A DNA stretch of 52,504 bases, taken from positions 1 through 52,504 of the forward strand of contig JAGRDS010000002.1 of the NCBI GenBank assembly GCA_020446945.1, read 5' to 3'. The position numbers were made by a program, and so were the translations under genes. Below the pieces are notes generated by a model. The model saw only the letters and a list, made by a program, of their open reading frames with translations. It made no database searches and was not told the DNA's origin. Source of the DNA: Parvularculaceae bacterium (GTDB lineage: Bacteria > Pseudomonadota > Alphaproteobacteria > Caulobacterales > Parvularculaceae). This document shows, piece by piece, positions 19,253 through 28,010 of this stretch (its first letter is position 1; every line of letters begins with the position of its first letter).

Positions 19253-20146
19253 ATGACGCAGGAAACGATGGCCGGGCAGGCCGCGAACAAAGATGGGTTT
19301 ATCGCCGCTCTCGACCAGTCGGGCGGATCGACACCGAAGGCGCTTAAACTTTACGGCGTAAAGGAAGGCGCATGGGCGAACGATGAGGAAATGTTCTCCC
19401 TCATTCACGACATGCGCACGCGCATCATCAAGTCGCCGGCTTTCACCGGCGCCAAGGTGATGGGCGCCATTCTCTTTGAACGCACGATGGACGGCGAAAT
19501 CGACGGCGTGCCGACGGCGCGTTACCTTTGGGAAAAGCGCGGCGTCGTGCCGTTCCTGAAAGTCGACAAGGGGCTCGCCGACGTCGTAGACGGCGCCAGG
19601 CTGATGAAGCCGATGCCCGATCTCGACGCTTTGTTGACCCGCGCGAAAGCGAAAGGAATTTTCGGCACCAAGATGCGCTCCGTCATCGATGCGGCGAACC
19701 CTAAAGGGATCGCCGCCAATGTCGCGCAGCAATTTGAAGTCGCGCGCCAGATTCTCGCGCACGGGCTTGTGCCGATTATCGAACCGGAAGTTACGATCAC
19801 CATTCCCGACAAGGCGGAAGCGGAGGATATCCTGCTCGCCGAGATCAAAAAGAACCTCGACGGCGTTCCCGCCGGCAAACAGATCATGTTGAAACTGTCG
19901 CTGCCGAGCAAGGCGAACCTTTACAAGCCGTTGATCGACGATCCGCGGGTTATGCGCGTCGTCGCGCTTTCGGGCGGCTATTCGCGGGAAGACGCGAACG
20001 CCCTTCTTGCAAAGAACACCGGCATGATAGCGAGCTTCTCGCGCGCGCTCACCGAAGGCCTTTCGATCGAACAGAGCGATGATGCTTTCGACGCCGCGCT
20101 CGCTGCGACGATCGACAGCATTTTCGAGGCGTCCCGCGCCGGTTGA
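19253..20146 (+). CDS. fructose-bisphosphate aldolase, class I
   Basis: A 297-residue class I (Schiff-base) aldolase that splits fructose 1,6-bisphosphate. Family sequences include the N-terminal [43 protein letters not shown], the EPEVTI strand and [13 protein letters not shown], whose Lys is the likely Schiff-base residue by family analogy. It is not the zinc class II type. It is last in the tkt-gap-pgk operon, with GGGAGAAG upstream of ATG and a strong terminator 46 bases downstream. Confidence 0.93.
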   Translation: MTQETMAGQAANKDGFIAALDQSGGSTPKALKLYGVKEGAWANDEEMFSLIHDMRTRIIKSPAFTGAKVMGAILFERTMDGEIDGVPTARYLWEKRGVVPFLKVDKGLADVVDGARLMKPMPDLDALLTRAKAKGIFGTKMRSVIDAANPKGIAANVAQQFEVARQILAHGLVPIIEPEVTITIPDKAEAEDILLAEIKKNLDGVPAGKQIMLKLSLPSKANLYKPLIDDPRVMRVVALSGGYSREDANALLAKNTGMIASFSRALTEGLSIEQSDDAFDAALAATIDSIFEASRAG

Positions 20147-20191
20147 GGGACAAATCGGCCGAGGCAGAAAGCCGCTCTCGGCGCCGAAATT

Positions 20192-20223
20192 ACGCCGCAG
20201 CGCACGCGCTGCGGCGTTTTTTT
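20192..20223 (+). terminator. rho-independent terminator of the tkt-gap-pgk-fba operon
   Basis: A perfect 12-base inverted repeat ACGCCGCAGCGC / GCGCTGCGGCGT with a two-base centre (a CACG loop in practice) runs into seven T residues. It ends the four-gene operon. Confidence 0.95.
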
Positions 20224-20279
20224 GGTCAGGCGGGCGCGTTCGCGTCTTGAAGGGCGCGCGCGGGCGCATTATCAAAGAG

Positions 20280-20295
20280 TAAACTGATCAGTGTA
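20280..20295. promoter_or_regulatory. palindrome upstream of coq4, possible operator
   Basis: The sequence TAaACTGATCAGTgTA is a perfect 10-base palindrome (ACTGATCAGT, 20283-20292) extended by two more matched pairs. It lies 32 bases before the coq4 start, next to an A/T-rich TAATAATAAAAG stretch that could be the promoter -10 area. It may bind a dimeric repressor, but none can be named. Confidence 0.4.
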
Positions 20296-20326
20296 ATAAT
20301 AAAAGAATGATAGCCAGGACGCCGCG

Positions 20327-21175
20327 ATGACCCGCCAGACCCCGTTGAAGATCGATCCGGAAGACTTTGTATACATTGCGGGCTATGCAACGCCGCCCAG
20401 CCCGAAATTTCGCCCGCTCCACGCTCTCGTCTCAGCGGTGAAACTGATTCTCAACAAGGACGACACGCGGCAGGTGTTTGAAGTCGTCACGTCGCTTTCC
20501 AGAAATTCCAGCCGCCGCCTGTTCGAACGTTTCGTTGCGACGCCTTACGGCAGGCGCGTCGCGGACGGCGAGGTCAATCTTACAGAGATACTCGGCGATT
20601 TCGCCAGGCTCAGAACCTATCCGGAAGGCGCGTTCGGCAAGGCGTATGTCGATTTCATGGACGAGGCCGGGTTCACCCCGCAAGGCCTGATCGACGCGGC
20701 GAACGAAGCCGGAATCGGCCTCAAGGAATATCCTGAACTCGAAGCCTTTCGCCGCGTCTTCACGCATCTTGAGGTCAGTCACGACCTTTGGCACGTCATC
20801 ACGGGCTATGGGCGCGATCCGTTGGGCGAGATCTGCAATCTTGTATTCACGCACCGGCAAACCGGAAATCCCGGTTTGAGGCTCATCGTCGCGATGGGTC
20901 TTTCGGCGATCAAGCTCGAACGCTGGTCCATGCCGGCGATGAAAGCCGCCCGGCAGGCGGGCGAAATGGGTGAGAAGGTCGATTTTCTGCTGAAAGACGA
21001 CATTGAAGAACTGCTCGCGCGCCCGCTCGCCGACGTGCGTGCAGAACTCGGTTTTATCGAGCCGACGGCGTATAATTCAATTCCGTATACAGAACGACAC
21101 GCGGTGCTGCGGCCGAGAGTGAAGGGAACGCAAACCGAACGCGAAATGGCGAAGGAATGCGCCGAAGCGGCGTGA
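20327..21175 (+). CDS. Coq4-family ubiquinone biosynthesis protein
   Basis: A 282-residue homologue of Coq4. The metal motif HDxxH-x11-E is intact as HDLWHVITGYGRDPLGE (about residues 151-167). COQ4 has recently been described as the enzyme that removes the C1 carboxyl group and hydroxylates that carbon in ubiquinone synthesis; I apply this from family knowledge. The surrounding helical region (ERWSMPAMKAARQAGEMG) and the C-terminal EPTAYNSIPYTERHAVLRP are also family-like. It stands alone between the fba terminator and thiE. A ubiD gene is 20 kb downstream. Confidence 0.87.
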   Translation: MTRQTPLKIDPEDFVYIAGYATPPSPKFRPLHALVSAVKLILNKDDTRQVFEVVTSLSRNSSRRLFERFVATPYGRRVADGEVNLTEILGDFARLRTYPEGAFGKAYVDFMDEAGFTPQGLIDAANEAGIGLKEYPELEAFRRVFTHLEVSHDLWHVITGYGRDPLGEICNLVFTHRQTGNPGLRLIVAMGLSAIKLERWSMPAMKAARQAGEMGEKVDFLLKDDIEELLARPLADVRAELGFIEPTAYNSIPYTERHAVLRPRVKGTQTEREMAKECAEAA

Positions 21176-21255
21176 CGCCGCTTTGCTCCGCCGCCGCGCC
21201 GAAAAAAACGCGGCGGGTCTCCCATTCGGGCGCCGGACATTCTAAGGCGTAAGCG

Positions 21256-21921
21256 ATGAACGAACCTTGCCGCCTTTATCTGGTCTCGCCGCCGCTGATC
21301 CCCGACGCTGATCGTTTCAAAGAGGCGTTCAACGCAGCGCTGTCCGGCGGCGATGTCGCCTGCTTCCAATTGCGCATGAAGTCGCCCGAAGGCGTCGCGG
21401 CGCCGGACGATGAAATCCTCAAAACGGCGGAACCGCTGCTTAAGGCGGCGCGTGCGGCGGGCGTTCATTTCGTCGTGAACGACCGGCCGGACCTTGCGCA
21501 TCGCATGGGCGCAGACGGCGTTCATATCGGCCAGAAGGACGGTGATCTTGCGCAAGCGCGCGCCCTGCTGGGCGCGGCGGCGACGATCGGCGTCACCTGC
21601 CACAATTCCTACGATCTTGCGATGCGCGCCGGCGAGGCGGGCGCCGACTATGTCGCATTCGGCGCGTTCTTCCCGACACAGACAAAAGCCGCGCCGACAC
21701 GCGCCGAACTGTCGCTCGTCGAGAACTGGTCGATGGCGACAACGGTTCCCTGCGTCGCGATCGGCGGGGTGAGCGCCGAAAACTGCGGCGCGCTTGTGCG
21801 CGCGGGGGCTGATTTCATCGCCGTTTCAGCCGCCGTCTGGCAATCGGGCGATGGCCCGGAAACAGCGGTGCGCCGCCTCAACGCCGCGATCGCCGAGGCG
21901 GCGTCGAACCGGCACATTTAA
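21256..21921 (+). CDS. thiamine phosphate synthase (ThiE-like)
   Basis: A 221-residue TIM-barrel enzyme that joins hydroxymethylpyrimidine diphosphate and thiazole phosphate to thiamine phosphate. Motifs are the FQLRMKSP strand, the diphosphate/Mg site VNDRPDLAHRMGADGVHIGQKDGD (about 74-97), GVTCHNSYDLAMRAGEAGADYVAFGAFFPT and the phosphate loop AIGGVSAENCGALVRAGADFIAVSAAVW. It differs a little from classical ThiE and could instead be a ThiE/TenI-type protein. No TPP riboswitch is visible in the 80 bases upstream. No other thiamine gene is nearby. Confidence 0.83.
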   Translation: MNEPCRLYLVSPPLIPDADRFKEAFNAALSGGDVACFQLRMKSPEGVAAPDDEILKTAEPLLKAARAAGVHFVVNDRPDLAHRMGADGVHIGQKDGDLAQARALLGAAATIGVTCHNSYDLAMRAGEAGADYVAFGAFFPTQTKAAPTRAELSLVENWSMATTVPCVAIGGVSAENCGALVRAGADFIAVSAAVWQSGDGPETAVRRLNAAIAEAASNRHI

Positions 21922-21961
21922 TGCTCCGCAAGATCGCTCGATCGGAAGGAGCGGTCTTGAA

Positions 21962-23059
21962 ATGCGGCGGATCGGCGAATTTTTCTTTTGCGCGGCCATG
22001 GCGGTTTTCGCCTTGTGTCCCGCTTTGGCGCAGTCCGGCGAGCCGCCCGGCCGCCAGATGACGCCGTCGAAAGCCTTTGAAACGCTTGTGAGCGCGCCGG
22101 CGCCGCATAAGTCCGTTTCGGCGGCGGGCGCTGAAAAAATCCAGATGGACCTCGCGCATCAGGCGCTCGTCGACGGCGATTTTGAAAAGGCGCGCGCGCT
22201 CGCCGAACCGCTGGCGGGAAAAAACAATCCGGCCGCCAATCATTTGCTTGGATATCTCTACGAAAAGGGACTCGGAGTCAGGAGCGATATTGGCGCGGCG
22301 CTGCGCCATTACGGCGACGCAGCGATCGCCGGCGACGTGGATGCGCAAATTGCGCTTGGCGTTCTCGCATTTGAGGGCGGCGGCGTTTACCCCGATTACG
22401 AGCGCGCCGCCGGCTGGTTCCGTCTGGCCGCCGCGCAGGGAGACCCGCGCGCCGACGTGAAGCTCGGCATCATGTACGCGGAAGGTCTCGGCGTTGCGCA
22501 GGACAGCGTCACGGCTTCGAATCTTTTCGCCAAAGCCGCATCGAAAAACGATCCGGACGGTGACTTCTTTCTCGGTGTCGCGTGGATGAACGGCGACGGC
22601 CTGCCGCAGAATTACAAAAAGGCGGCCCAGAGTTTTTCGCGCGCGGCTGAGATGGGTCACGCCGAGGCGGCGTTTCATCTCGCGATGCTTTATGATTCGC
22701 CGGCGATCGGCGCGCCGGACGCGAAAAAGGCGGCGAGCGCAATGCGCAAAGCGGCGGACGGCGGTTATGCGCCGGCCTACGCCGCCATGGGGCTGATCGT
22801 GCATCGCGGCGATGCGCCTGGCGTCGCCGCCGACTGGTTCGAAAAAGGCATGCGCGCCGGCGATCCGCATGCGGCCCTTCTTTACGCCGTCGCCCTGTCG
22901 CGCGGCGACGGGCGCGCGCAAGACCGTATTGCGGCGCTTACGATCGCCGAGCAACTGATCGCCTCGCGCGAAACGCCGGACGCCCTGCGCGCGCAAGCGT
23001 CCGATCTTCGCCGGTCGATCGCACGGGTTTCCCCGAATGCGTTCAGCCTGCGCGATTGA
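21962..23059 (+). CDS. secreted Sel1-repeat protein
   Basis: A 365-residue exported protein with a signal peptide (MRRIGEFFFCAAMAVFALCPALAQ) followed by about seven Sel1-like TPR repeats of roughly 36 residues (about 75-350). Typical units are ANHLLGYLYEKGLGVRSDIGAALRHY, AQIALGVLAFEGGGVYPDYERAAGWFRLAAAQG and ADVKLGIMYAEGLGVAQD. Such periplasmic alpha-solenoids act in protein-protein contacts and envelope signalling; no partner is evident. ATG 21962 is chosen for the signal peptide and an AAGGAG about ten bases upstream. Confidence 0.85.
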   Translation: MRRIGEFFFCAAMAVFALCPALAQSGEPPGRQMTPSKAFETLVSAPAPHKSVSAAGAEKIQMDLAHQALVDGDFEKARALAEPLAGKNNPAANHLLGYLYEKGLGVRSDIGAALRHYGDAAIAGDVDAQIALGVLAFEGGGVYPDYERAAGWFRLAAAQGDPRADVKLGIMYAEGLGVAQDSVTASNLFAKAASKNDPDGDFFLGVAWMNGDGLPQNYKKAAQSFSRAAEMGHAEAAFHLAMLYDSPAIGAPDAKKAASAMRKAADGGYAPAYAAMGLIVHRGDAPGVAADWFEKGMRAGDPHAALLYAVALSRGDGRAQDRIAALTIAEQLIASRETPDALRAQASDLRRSIARVSPNAFSLRD

Positions 23060-23254
23060 AAGGCGAGCGCCCCGGCGAATCGCAGGCGGCGCCTGAACGC
23101 GAAATTAGCGCCCTTATCGGCGGCCGCGGCGTCCATGTCGCCTCCACCGACCCGGGCGATCATCGCCGGCGAAAGCGTTTTTCAAGTGTGAAACCGAGGA
23201 TCGGACGGCGCAAGTTCCGTTTCCCTTTTGTTCCGAACGGCCTAGTCTCGGGCC

Positions 23255-23761
23255 ATGACAGGCGTGATTCGCATTTTGGGCGTCGATCCCGGATCCGGGG
23301 CGACAGGGTGGGGCCTCGTTGAAACGCAGGGCTCGAGGCTTTCGTTTCTTGCTGCCGGGGTGATCCGCCCGAAACGCGCGCTTTCGCGCGCGCAAAGGCT
23401 GGCGGTCATCCATAATGGCCTTGCCGAACAAATTGCGGAATGGGCGCCGGCGGAAGCTGCGATTGAGGAAACTTTCGTCAACGCATCCCCGCGCGATGCG
23501 CTGGTGCTGGGCGAGGCGCGTGGCGTCGCCCTGCTGGCGCCGGCGCTCGCCGGCTTGCCGGTCGCCGAATACGCGGCCAATACGGTCAAGAAATCGGTTG
23601 TCGGGCGCGGCCACGCCGACAAAAGCCAGGTTCAGGCGATGGTGCGGGTTCTCCTGCCGGCATGCGGCGCGCAGCCGGCTGACGCGGCGGACGCGCTCGC
23701 TGTCGCCATTTGCCACGCGCATCATCGCGGCGCGCAACAATTGATGAAGAGGACCGCATGA
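23255..23761 (+). CDS. ruvC: Holliday junction resolvase RuvC
   Basis: RuvC cuts Holliday junctions in recombinational repair. The 168-residue length is normal. The four acidic active-site positions are seen in [22 protein letters not shown] and [14 protein letters not shown], and the basic DNA-binding segment [11 protein letters not shown] is present. It overlaps ruvA by four bases (ATGA). The 195-base gap before it holds no gene I can support. Confidence 0.97.
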   Translation: MTGVIRILGVDPGSGATGWGLVETQGSRLSFLAAGVIRPKRALSRAQRLAVIHNGLAEQIAEWAPAEAAIEETFVNASPRDALVLGEARGVALLAPALAGLPVAEYAANTVKKSVVGRGHADKSQVQAMVRVLLPACGAQPADAADALAVAICHAHHRGAQQLMKRTA

Positions 23762-24399
23762 TCGGGCGCCTGAAAGGAACGATCGCATCCGTTGATGTCG
23801 AAACCGCCCTGATCGATGTCGCCGGCGTCGGTTACGAAGTGCATGCGCACGCGCGATTGTTGTCTCATCTGGCTGTCGGCGACGCCGCAACCCTGTCTAT
23901 CGAAACCATCGTTCGCGAAGACCTGATCCGTCTTTACGGTTTTGAAAACGAGACTGAACGCCGCGCTTTTCGCCTGTTGACCGGCGTGCAGGGCGTCGGC
24001 GCGCGCCACGCGCTCGCAATATTGCAAGTGCTGGCGCCGGACGATCTTTACGATGCGATCGCGGCCGAAGACGTCACCGCGATTTCGCGTGCGCATGGCG
24101 TCGGCAAGAAGCTTGCGCAGCGTGTCGCAAGCGAGCTGCAATCGAAACTTGGAAGCCTTGCGGGCGCGGCCGGCGCGAATTTGAAAGTCGTCGCGCGCGC
24201 TTCCTCAGCGGGCGGTCAAACGCCTGCGGGCGCTGCGAAAACGTCTATGCGCGCCGACGCCGTATCGGCGCTGTCGCATCTGGGTTATGACGGCGTAGAA
24301 GCGCGCCGCGCCGTTAATGCGGCGGCGCAGGCGGCGGGCGATGCGGCGGGTGTTGAAGACCTGATCAAGCGCGCATTGAAGGAGCTGGCGGCGGCATGA
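23758..24399 (+). CDS. ruvA: Holliday junction branch migration subunit RuvA
   Basis: RuvA binds the four-way junction and loads RuvB. The 213-residue protein begins [13 protein letters not shown] (OB domain, to about 63), then carries the helix-hairpin-helix DNA-binding segments [15 protein letters not shown] and [18 protein letters not shown], and a C-terminal RuvB-contacting domain (about 160-212) after a Ser/Ala/Gly linker. Its ATG overlaps the ruvC stop by four bases, so this is the start. ruvB follows after 112 bases. Confidence 0.97.
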   Translation: MIGRLKGTIASVDVETALIDVAGVGYEVHAHARLLSHLAVGDAATLSIETIVREDLIRLYGFENETERRAFRLLTGVQGVGARHALAILQVLAPDDLYDAIAAEDVTAISRAHGVGKKLAQRVASELQSKLGSLAGAAGANLKVVARASSAGGQTPAGAAKTSMRADAVSALSHLGYDGVEARRAVNAAAQAAGDAAGVEDLIKRALKELAAA

Positions 24400-24511
24400 G
24401 GGGAAAATCTGCGAGCGTTCAATGCCGGACCGCTGCGGCGCGGATGGGCGATTATGGCTGCCAATTCTCACACCCGTCCGGCGCCTTCGCGAACGGGAGA
24501 CGCTAGCCCGG

Positions 24512-25561
24512 ATGCCGGAACCTGCAATAGCCGACGAATTCTCCGCAGATCGTCTGACCGACGGCGCCCGCAAATCTGAAGATATGGACGCGGCGCTTCG
24601 CCCGAAACGGCTGGACGATTTCGTCGGCCAGCGGCGGGCGAAAGACAATCTTCGCGTTTTCGTTGCGGCGGCGAAGGCGCGCGGCGAAGCGCTGGACCAT
24701 GTGCTGTTTCATGGCCCTCCCGGACTCGGCAAGACGACGCTGGCGCAGATCGTCGCCAATGAACTCGGCGTCAATTTCCGCTCAACCTCGGGGCCGGTCA
24801 TAACTAAGCCTGGCGATCTCGCCGCGCTTTTGACCAATCTCGAACCGGGCGACGTTCTCTTTATCGATGAGATCCACCGCCTGACGCCGGCTGTTGAAGA
24901 AGTCCTTTATCCCGCGATGGAGGATTACCGCCTCGATCTGATGATCGGCGAGGGGCCTGCGGCGCGATCGGTCAAGATCGATCTTCCGCGCTTCACCCTT
25001 GTCGGCGCGACAACGCGCTCGGGACTGCTCGCCAAACCGCTGCTCGACCGTTTCGGCATTCCGGTGCGTCTCGATTTTTATGAACATGGGGAATTGCAGC
25101 GCATCGTCCTTCGCGGCGCGTCGAAACTGGGCGCGGAAATGTCGGAAGACGGGGCGATGGAAATCGCGCGCCGTTCGCGCGGCACGCCGCGCGTCGCGGG
25201 AAGGCTGCTGCGCCGCGTGCGCGATGTCGCGACGGTTGAAGCGGCGAAATCGGTCAATCGCGCCGTCGCCGACAGCGCGCTTTCGCGGCTCGAAATTGAC
25301 GGCCTCGGTCTCGATCCTCTCGACCGGCGCTATCTGCGCCTCATCGCCGAGCATTTCGGCGGCGGCCCCGTGGGTGTTGAAACGATCGCCGCTTCGCTCG
25401 CCGAGGCGCGTGATGCGGTCGAGGATGTTATCGAACCCTTTCTCCTCCAGTGTGGCCTTATTCAAAGGACGCCGCGCGGCCGGGTTCTTTCCGCGAGCGC
25501 CTGGAAACATCTCGGCCTCGACGCGCCGAAAGGATCGGGCGGCGATCTTTTCGGAAAATAG
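24512..25561 (+). CDS. ruvB: Holliday junction branch migration ATPase RuvB
   Basis: RuvB is the hexameric AAA+ motor of branch migration. The 349-residue protein has the N-terminal [12 protein letters not shown], Walker [12 protein letters not shown], Walker B FIDEIHRL, sensor 1 [10 protein letters not shown], the arginine-finger region [12 protein letters not shown], and a C-terminal winged helix (about 265-340) with QRTPRGR. The ATG at 24512 gives the standard length and a GGGAGA lies upstream. A longer reading from 24422 overlaps the ruvA spacer and has no family support. Confidence 0.97.
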   Translation: MPEPAIADEFSADRLTDGARKSEDMDAALRPKRLDDFVGQRRAKDNLRVFVAAAKARGEALDHVLFHGPPGLGKTTLAQIVANELGVNFRSTSGPVITKPGDLAALLTNLEPGDVLFIDEIHRLTPAVEEVLYPAMEDYRLDLMIGEGPAARSVKIDLPRFTLVGATTRSGLLAKPLLDRFGIPVRLDFYEHGELQRIVLRGASKLGAEMSEDGAMEIARRSRGTPRVAGRLLRRVRDVATVEAAKSVNRAVADSALSRLEIDGLGLDPLDRRYLRLIAEHFGGGPVGVETIAASLAEARDAVEDVIEPFLLQCGLIQRTPRGRVLSASAWKHLGLDAPKGSGGDLFGK

Positions 25562-25601
25562 GCTTTTTGCGCTGGCCGCGCCGCTACGCTAGAACCGCCT
25601 C

Positions 25602-25835
25602 ATGAACCCATTCGATTCAGGACCATCCGGCCGCGACGGCGAAGCGATCGTTGAATATTTCGACGCGGAATTCGCCGTTGTGAAACCTGGCCGATTCGTG
25701 CGCTGCGCTGTGACGGGCGAGAAAATTTCGCTCGAAGCGTTGCGTTACTGGAATGTCGAGAAACAGGAACCATACATCGACGCGGCGGCGGCGTTGGTCG
25801 GTTTCGGCCTGACTGCGGGGAAGGCGGATGCTTAA
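25602..25835 (+). CDS. DUF2093 domain protein
   Basis: A 77-residue protein typical of alphaproteobacteria. The family core is VEYFDAEFAVVKPGRFVRCAVTGEKISLEALRYWNVEKQEPYIDAAAA. There is a single Cys in FVRCAVTG. Its function is unknown. It lies 40 bases after ruvB and its end overlaps the M23 peptidase start by eight bases, so the two are likely coupled. Confidence 0.85.
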   Translation: MNPFDSGPSGRDGEAIVEYFDAEFAVVKPGRFVRCAVTGEKISLEALRYWNVEKQEPYIDAAAALVGFGLTAGKADA

Positions 25836-26790
25836 GAGCTTTCTGGTCTTGAATATGATGGCGCTGGGCGGTTGCGCGACGGCGACCGCGACGGATGCGA
25901 AAATCGCCGCGCCCGAAAGCGTCGCCCTGGCGCCGGAGACTTTGAAGAGCGCCGAATTCGAAGAGGCGATGGCGGAGGCCGATGAGCGCCAGCGCGTGTT
26001 TTCGGACCCGGCGGAAAGTCTCGCGCTGACAGGCGATCTCGTTCAGGGCGGTCTTGTCTTCGCAACGACGCTTCCCGGCGCCAGGGTCTCGCTCGACGGC
26101 GAGCCGGTGATGGTGAGCGATGAAGGCCGGTTCATCCTCGGGTTCGGGCGCGATCACGGAAAAAGCGCGCTTTTGGTCGTGACCCACGCCGATAGTTCGG
26201 TTGTCCGGCGCGCGCTCGATATCGCCGATCGCGAGTTTCCCGTCGATCGCATCGACGGCCTCGACCAGTCGAAAGTTTCGGGTTTCACCGAGGCGCAGCT
26301 GAAGAAAATCGGCGAGGACAATGCGAAAAAAGACGCCGCGCGGAAGGTGAGCGATCCGGCGCCCTTCTGGGCCGGCGGCTTCTCATGGCCCGTGACCGGA
26401 CGCATCAGCGGCGTTTTCGGCTCGCAGCGCATCCTGAACGGCGAGGCGAAGAGACCCCATTCCGGCGTCGATGTCGCAGCGCCAGCCGGCGCGCCCGTGA
26501 AAGCGCCGGCGGACGGGATCGTCCGCCTCGCCGAATCCAACATGTATTTCGAGGGCGGCCTCGTATTCATAGATCACGGTCAGCGCCTTGAAAGCGCGTT
26601 CCTTCATCTGTCGCGGATCGACGTGAAGGCGGGCGAGCGCGTGAAGGCGGGGCAGGTGATCGGCGCTGTCGGGGCGACCGGCAGGGCGACCGGGCCGCAT
26701 ATGCACTGGAGCCTCAAATGGATGGGGACGCTGGTCGATCCGGCCCTGGTCGCCGGCGATATGCGGCAGGCCGATAATTCAGGCCGTTAA
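25828..26790 (+). CDS. M23-family peptidoglycan endopeptidase lipoprotein
   Basis: A 320-residue LytM-type zinc peptidase or EnvC-like protein at the envelope. The lipobox is ALGGC (Cys about 16). A beta domain (about 75-140) with GARVSLDGEPVMVSDEGRFILGFGRDH precedes the catalytic domain. The zinc ligands are intact: HSGVDVAAP gives H-x3-D and GPHMHWSL gives HxH, with AFLHLSRIDVKAGERVKAGQVIGAVGATGRATG between. It is therefore predicted to be active on peptidoglycan crosslinks, unlike degenerate activators. It overlaps the DUF2093 gene. Confidence 0.92.
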   Translation: MLKSFLVLNMMALGGCATATATDAKIAAPESVALAPETLKSAEFEEAMAEADERQRVFSDPAESLALTGDLVQGGLVFATTLPGARVSLDGEPVMVSDEGRFILGFGRDHGKSALLVVTHADSSVVRRALDIADREFPVDRIDGLDQSKVSGFTEAQLKKIGEDNAKKDAARKVSDPAPFWAGGFSWPVTGRISGVFGSQRILNGEAKRPHSGVDVAAPAGAPVKAPADGIVRLAESNMYFEGGLVFIDHGQRLESAFLHLSRIDVKAGERVKAGQVIGAVGATGRATGPHMHWSLKWMGTLVDPALVAGDMRQADNSGR

Positions 26791-26796
26791 TATTTT

Positions 26797-26817
26797 CGCA
26801 ATTGACAATCATTCTTA
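26797..26817. promoter_or_regulatory. Fur/Irr-like operator upstream of bfd
   Basis: The core TGACAATCATTCTTA matches the 7-1-7 Fur pattern TGATAATNATTATCA at 12 of 14 positions (26803-26817). With flanks, the reverse strand fits the alphaproteobacterial Fur form (GAATGATTGTCAATTGC). It overlaps TTGACA (26802-26807), the likely -35 of bfd, with CATCTA 17 bases downstream. Iron-dependent control of bfd is expected. Confidence 0.7.
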
Positions 26818-26870
26818 ATTACACCATCTAGAACGGGTCCGGGGCTTTCCCGGCGCTTCAGGGATGGTCG

Positions 26871-27062
26871 ATGTACGTTTGCATTTGTAACGCGCTGAAA
26901 GATCGCGAGCTTGCGGCTGCTTCGTGCGATGCGAAAAGCGTCGGCGAAGTGTTCAGGCGTTGCGACGCGCGTCCGCAATGCGGCAAATGCCTTCCCGATG
27001 TTGCAAAGATGATCGAGGACAGGCGCGAACAATCGCCCGCGCTGAGGCTCGCAGCGGAATAA
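26871..27062 (+). CDS. bfd: bacterioferritin-associated [2Fe-2S] ferredoxin
   Basis: A 63-residue BFD-domain protein. BFD reduces and mobilises iron stored in bacterioferritin. The cluster ligands are C4 and C6 (MYVCIC) and C37 and C40 (CGKC), the expected spacing. Extra cysteines at 19 and 31 are outside the motif. It begins seven bases after AGGGA and lies 103 bases before bfr, with Fur-like sites ahead of both genes. Low iron would be expected to induce bfd. Confidence 0.92.
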   Translation: MYVCICNALKDRELAAASCDAKSVGEVFRRCDARPQCGKCLPDVAKMIEDRREQSPALRLAAE

Positions 27063-27076
27063 TCTCGAATTTTCTT

Positions 27077-27097
27077 CGCAAGTGACAATCGCTTGCA
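27077..27097. promoter_or_regulatory. Fur/Irr-like operator upstream of bfr
   Basis: This 21-base palindromic element has arms GCAAG and CTTGC with inner GA/TC matches around TGACAATC. It lies 69 bases before the bfr start. It shares TTCGCAA-N-TGACAATC with the bfd site, suggesting the same regulator. The reverse strand fits the alphaproteobacterial Fur form TGCAA...TTGTCA. Confidence 0.62.
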
Positions 27098-27165
27098 CGC
27101 TTTACGCTTGGCGCCGTGTCCGGGCGGACTATGGTGCGATCCGATAAGAAAATAAGGAGACCAGC

Positions 27166-27642
27166 GTGAAGGGCGATCCGAAAGTCATCGAATATCTCAA
27201 CAAGGCGTTGAAGCTCGAACTGACGACGGTCAATCAGTATTTCCTGCATGCGCGCATCTTCAAGAACTGGGGCCTGAAGCGTCTCGCAAAGATCGAATAT
27301 GATGAATCGATCGACGAGATGAAACACGCCGACGAACTTATCGAACGCATTTTGTTCCTCGACGGCCTGCCGAATGTCCAGGATCTCGACAAGGTTTATA
27401 TCGGCGAGAACGTCAAGGAATGCCTCGAATGCGATCTGAAGGCGGAACATCGCGCCCATCCGCTTTACAAGGAAGCGATCGCCTATTTTGAAACCGCACG
27501 GGACTATGTCAGCCGCGCAATCCTGGTGCGCATCCTTGAATCCGAAGAAGAGCATATTGATCATCTTGAAACGCAGCTCGATCTGATTTCGAAGCTCGGC
27601 GCCGAACTCTATATGCAGGCGCAGATGAAGGGCGACGAGTGA
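27166..27642 (+). CDS. bfr: bacterioferritin
   Basis: A 158-residue iron-storage protein that forms a 24-mer shell. All ferroxidase residues are at E. coli positions: E18, Y25, E51, H54, E94, E127 and H130. The haem ligand M52 is present (DEMKHAD). The start is GTG with AAGGAGA six bases upstream. It follows bfd, which supplies reducing electrons, and its stop overlaps the Kazal lipoprotein start by four bases (GTGA). The protein is fully intact. Confidence 0.97.
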   Translation: MKGDPKVIEYLNKALKLELTTVNQYFLHARIFKNWGLKRLAKIEYDESIDEMKHADELIERILFLDGLPNVQDLDKVYIGENVKECLECDLKAEHRAHPLYKEAIAYFETARDYVSRAILVRILESEEEHIDHLETQLDLISKLGAELYMQAQMKGDE

Positions 27643-28010
27643 GAAACGCCCTGGGCGCTCTGGCGTTTGTTTTGCTTGCAGCGTGTATGTCCGGCGGCGG
27701 CGACGCCGATGCGCCCGCGGCGGGGGAAAACCCGTCCGATTCAATCCCTGTCGGCGAAACCGGCGGGCTTTGCGGCGGATTCGCCGGGTTTCAATGCCGT
27801 AATGAAAACGAATACTGCGAGATGAAGGTCGGCGAATGCGTTTCAATTGCTGACGCGGCCGGAACCTGCGCGCCGAAACCGGAAATCTGCACGATGGATT
27901 ATCGCCCCGTATGCGGTTGCGATGGGGAGACCTACGCCAACGCCTGCGCAGCGCGCGGCGCAGGCGCCAGCATCGCATCGCCCGGCGAATGCGGCGCGGC
28001 GCGTGACTAA
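27639..28010 (+). CDS. Kazal-type protease inhibitor domain lipoprotein
   Basis: A 123-residue exported protein. The signal peptide ends at lipobox LAAC (about residue 16), followed by an Asp/Ala-rich linker and a Cys-rich region. The C-terminal Kazal module is clear: [22 protein letters not shown], then GEC. The preceding CGGFAGFQC...[10 protein letters not shown] segment is a second Cys cluster often found ahead of bacterial Kazal domains. It may inhibit serine proteases at the cell surface. The GTG start overlaps the bfr stop by four bases, so translation is probably coupled to bacterioferritin, which is an odd partner. The stop abuts the convergent lpxL stop exactly. Confidence 0.85.
   Translation: MRNALGALAFVLLAACMSGGGDADAPAAGENPSDSIPVGETGGLCGGFAGFQCRNENEYCEMKVGECVSIADAAGTCAPKPEICTMDYRPVCGCDGETYANACAARGAGASIASPGECGAARD

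Noticed and set aside
21191..21216. Hairpin CCGCCGCG / CGCGGCGG after coq4
   Set aside because: The stem is good, but the loop is ten bases and no T run follows on the plus strand, so I do not call it a terminator.
21176..21255. TPP riboswitch before the thiE-like gene
   Set aside because: The 80-base gap lacks the conserved CTGAGA-type core and is largely taken up by a hairpin.
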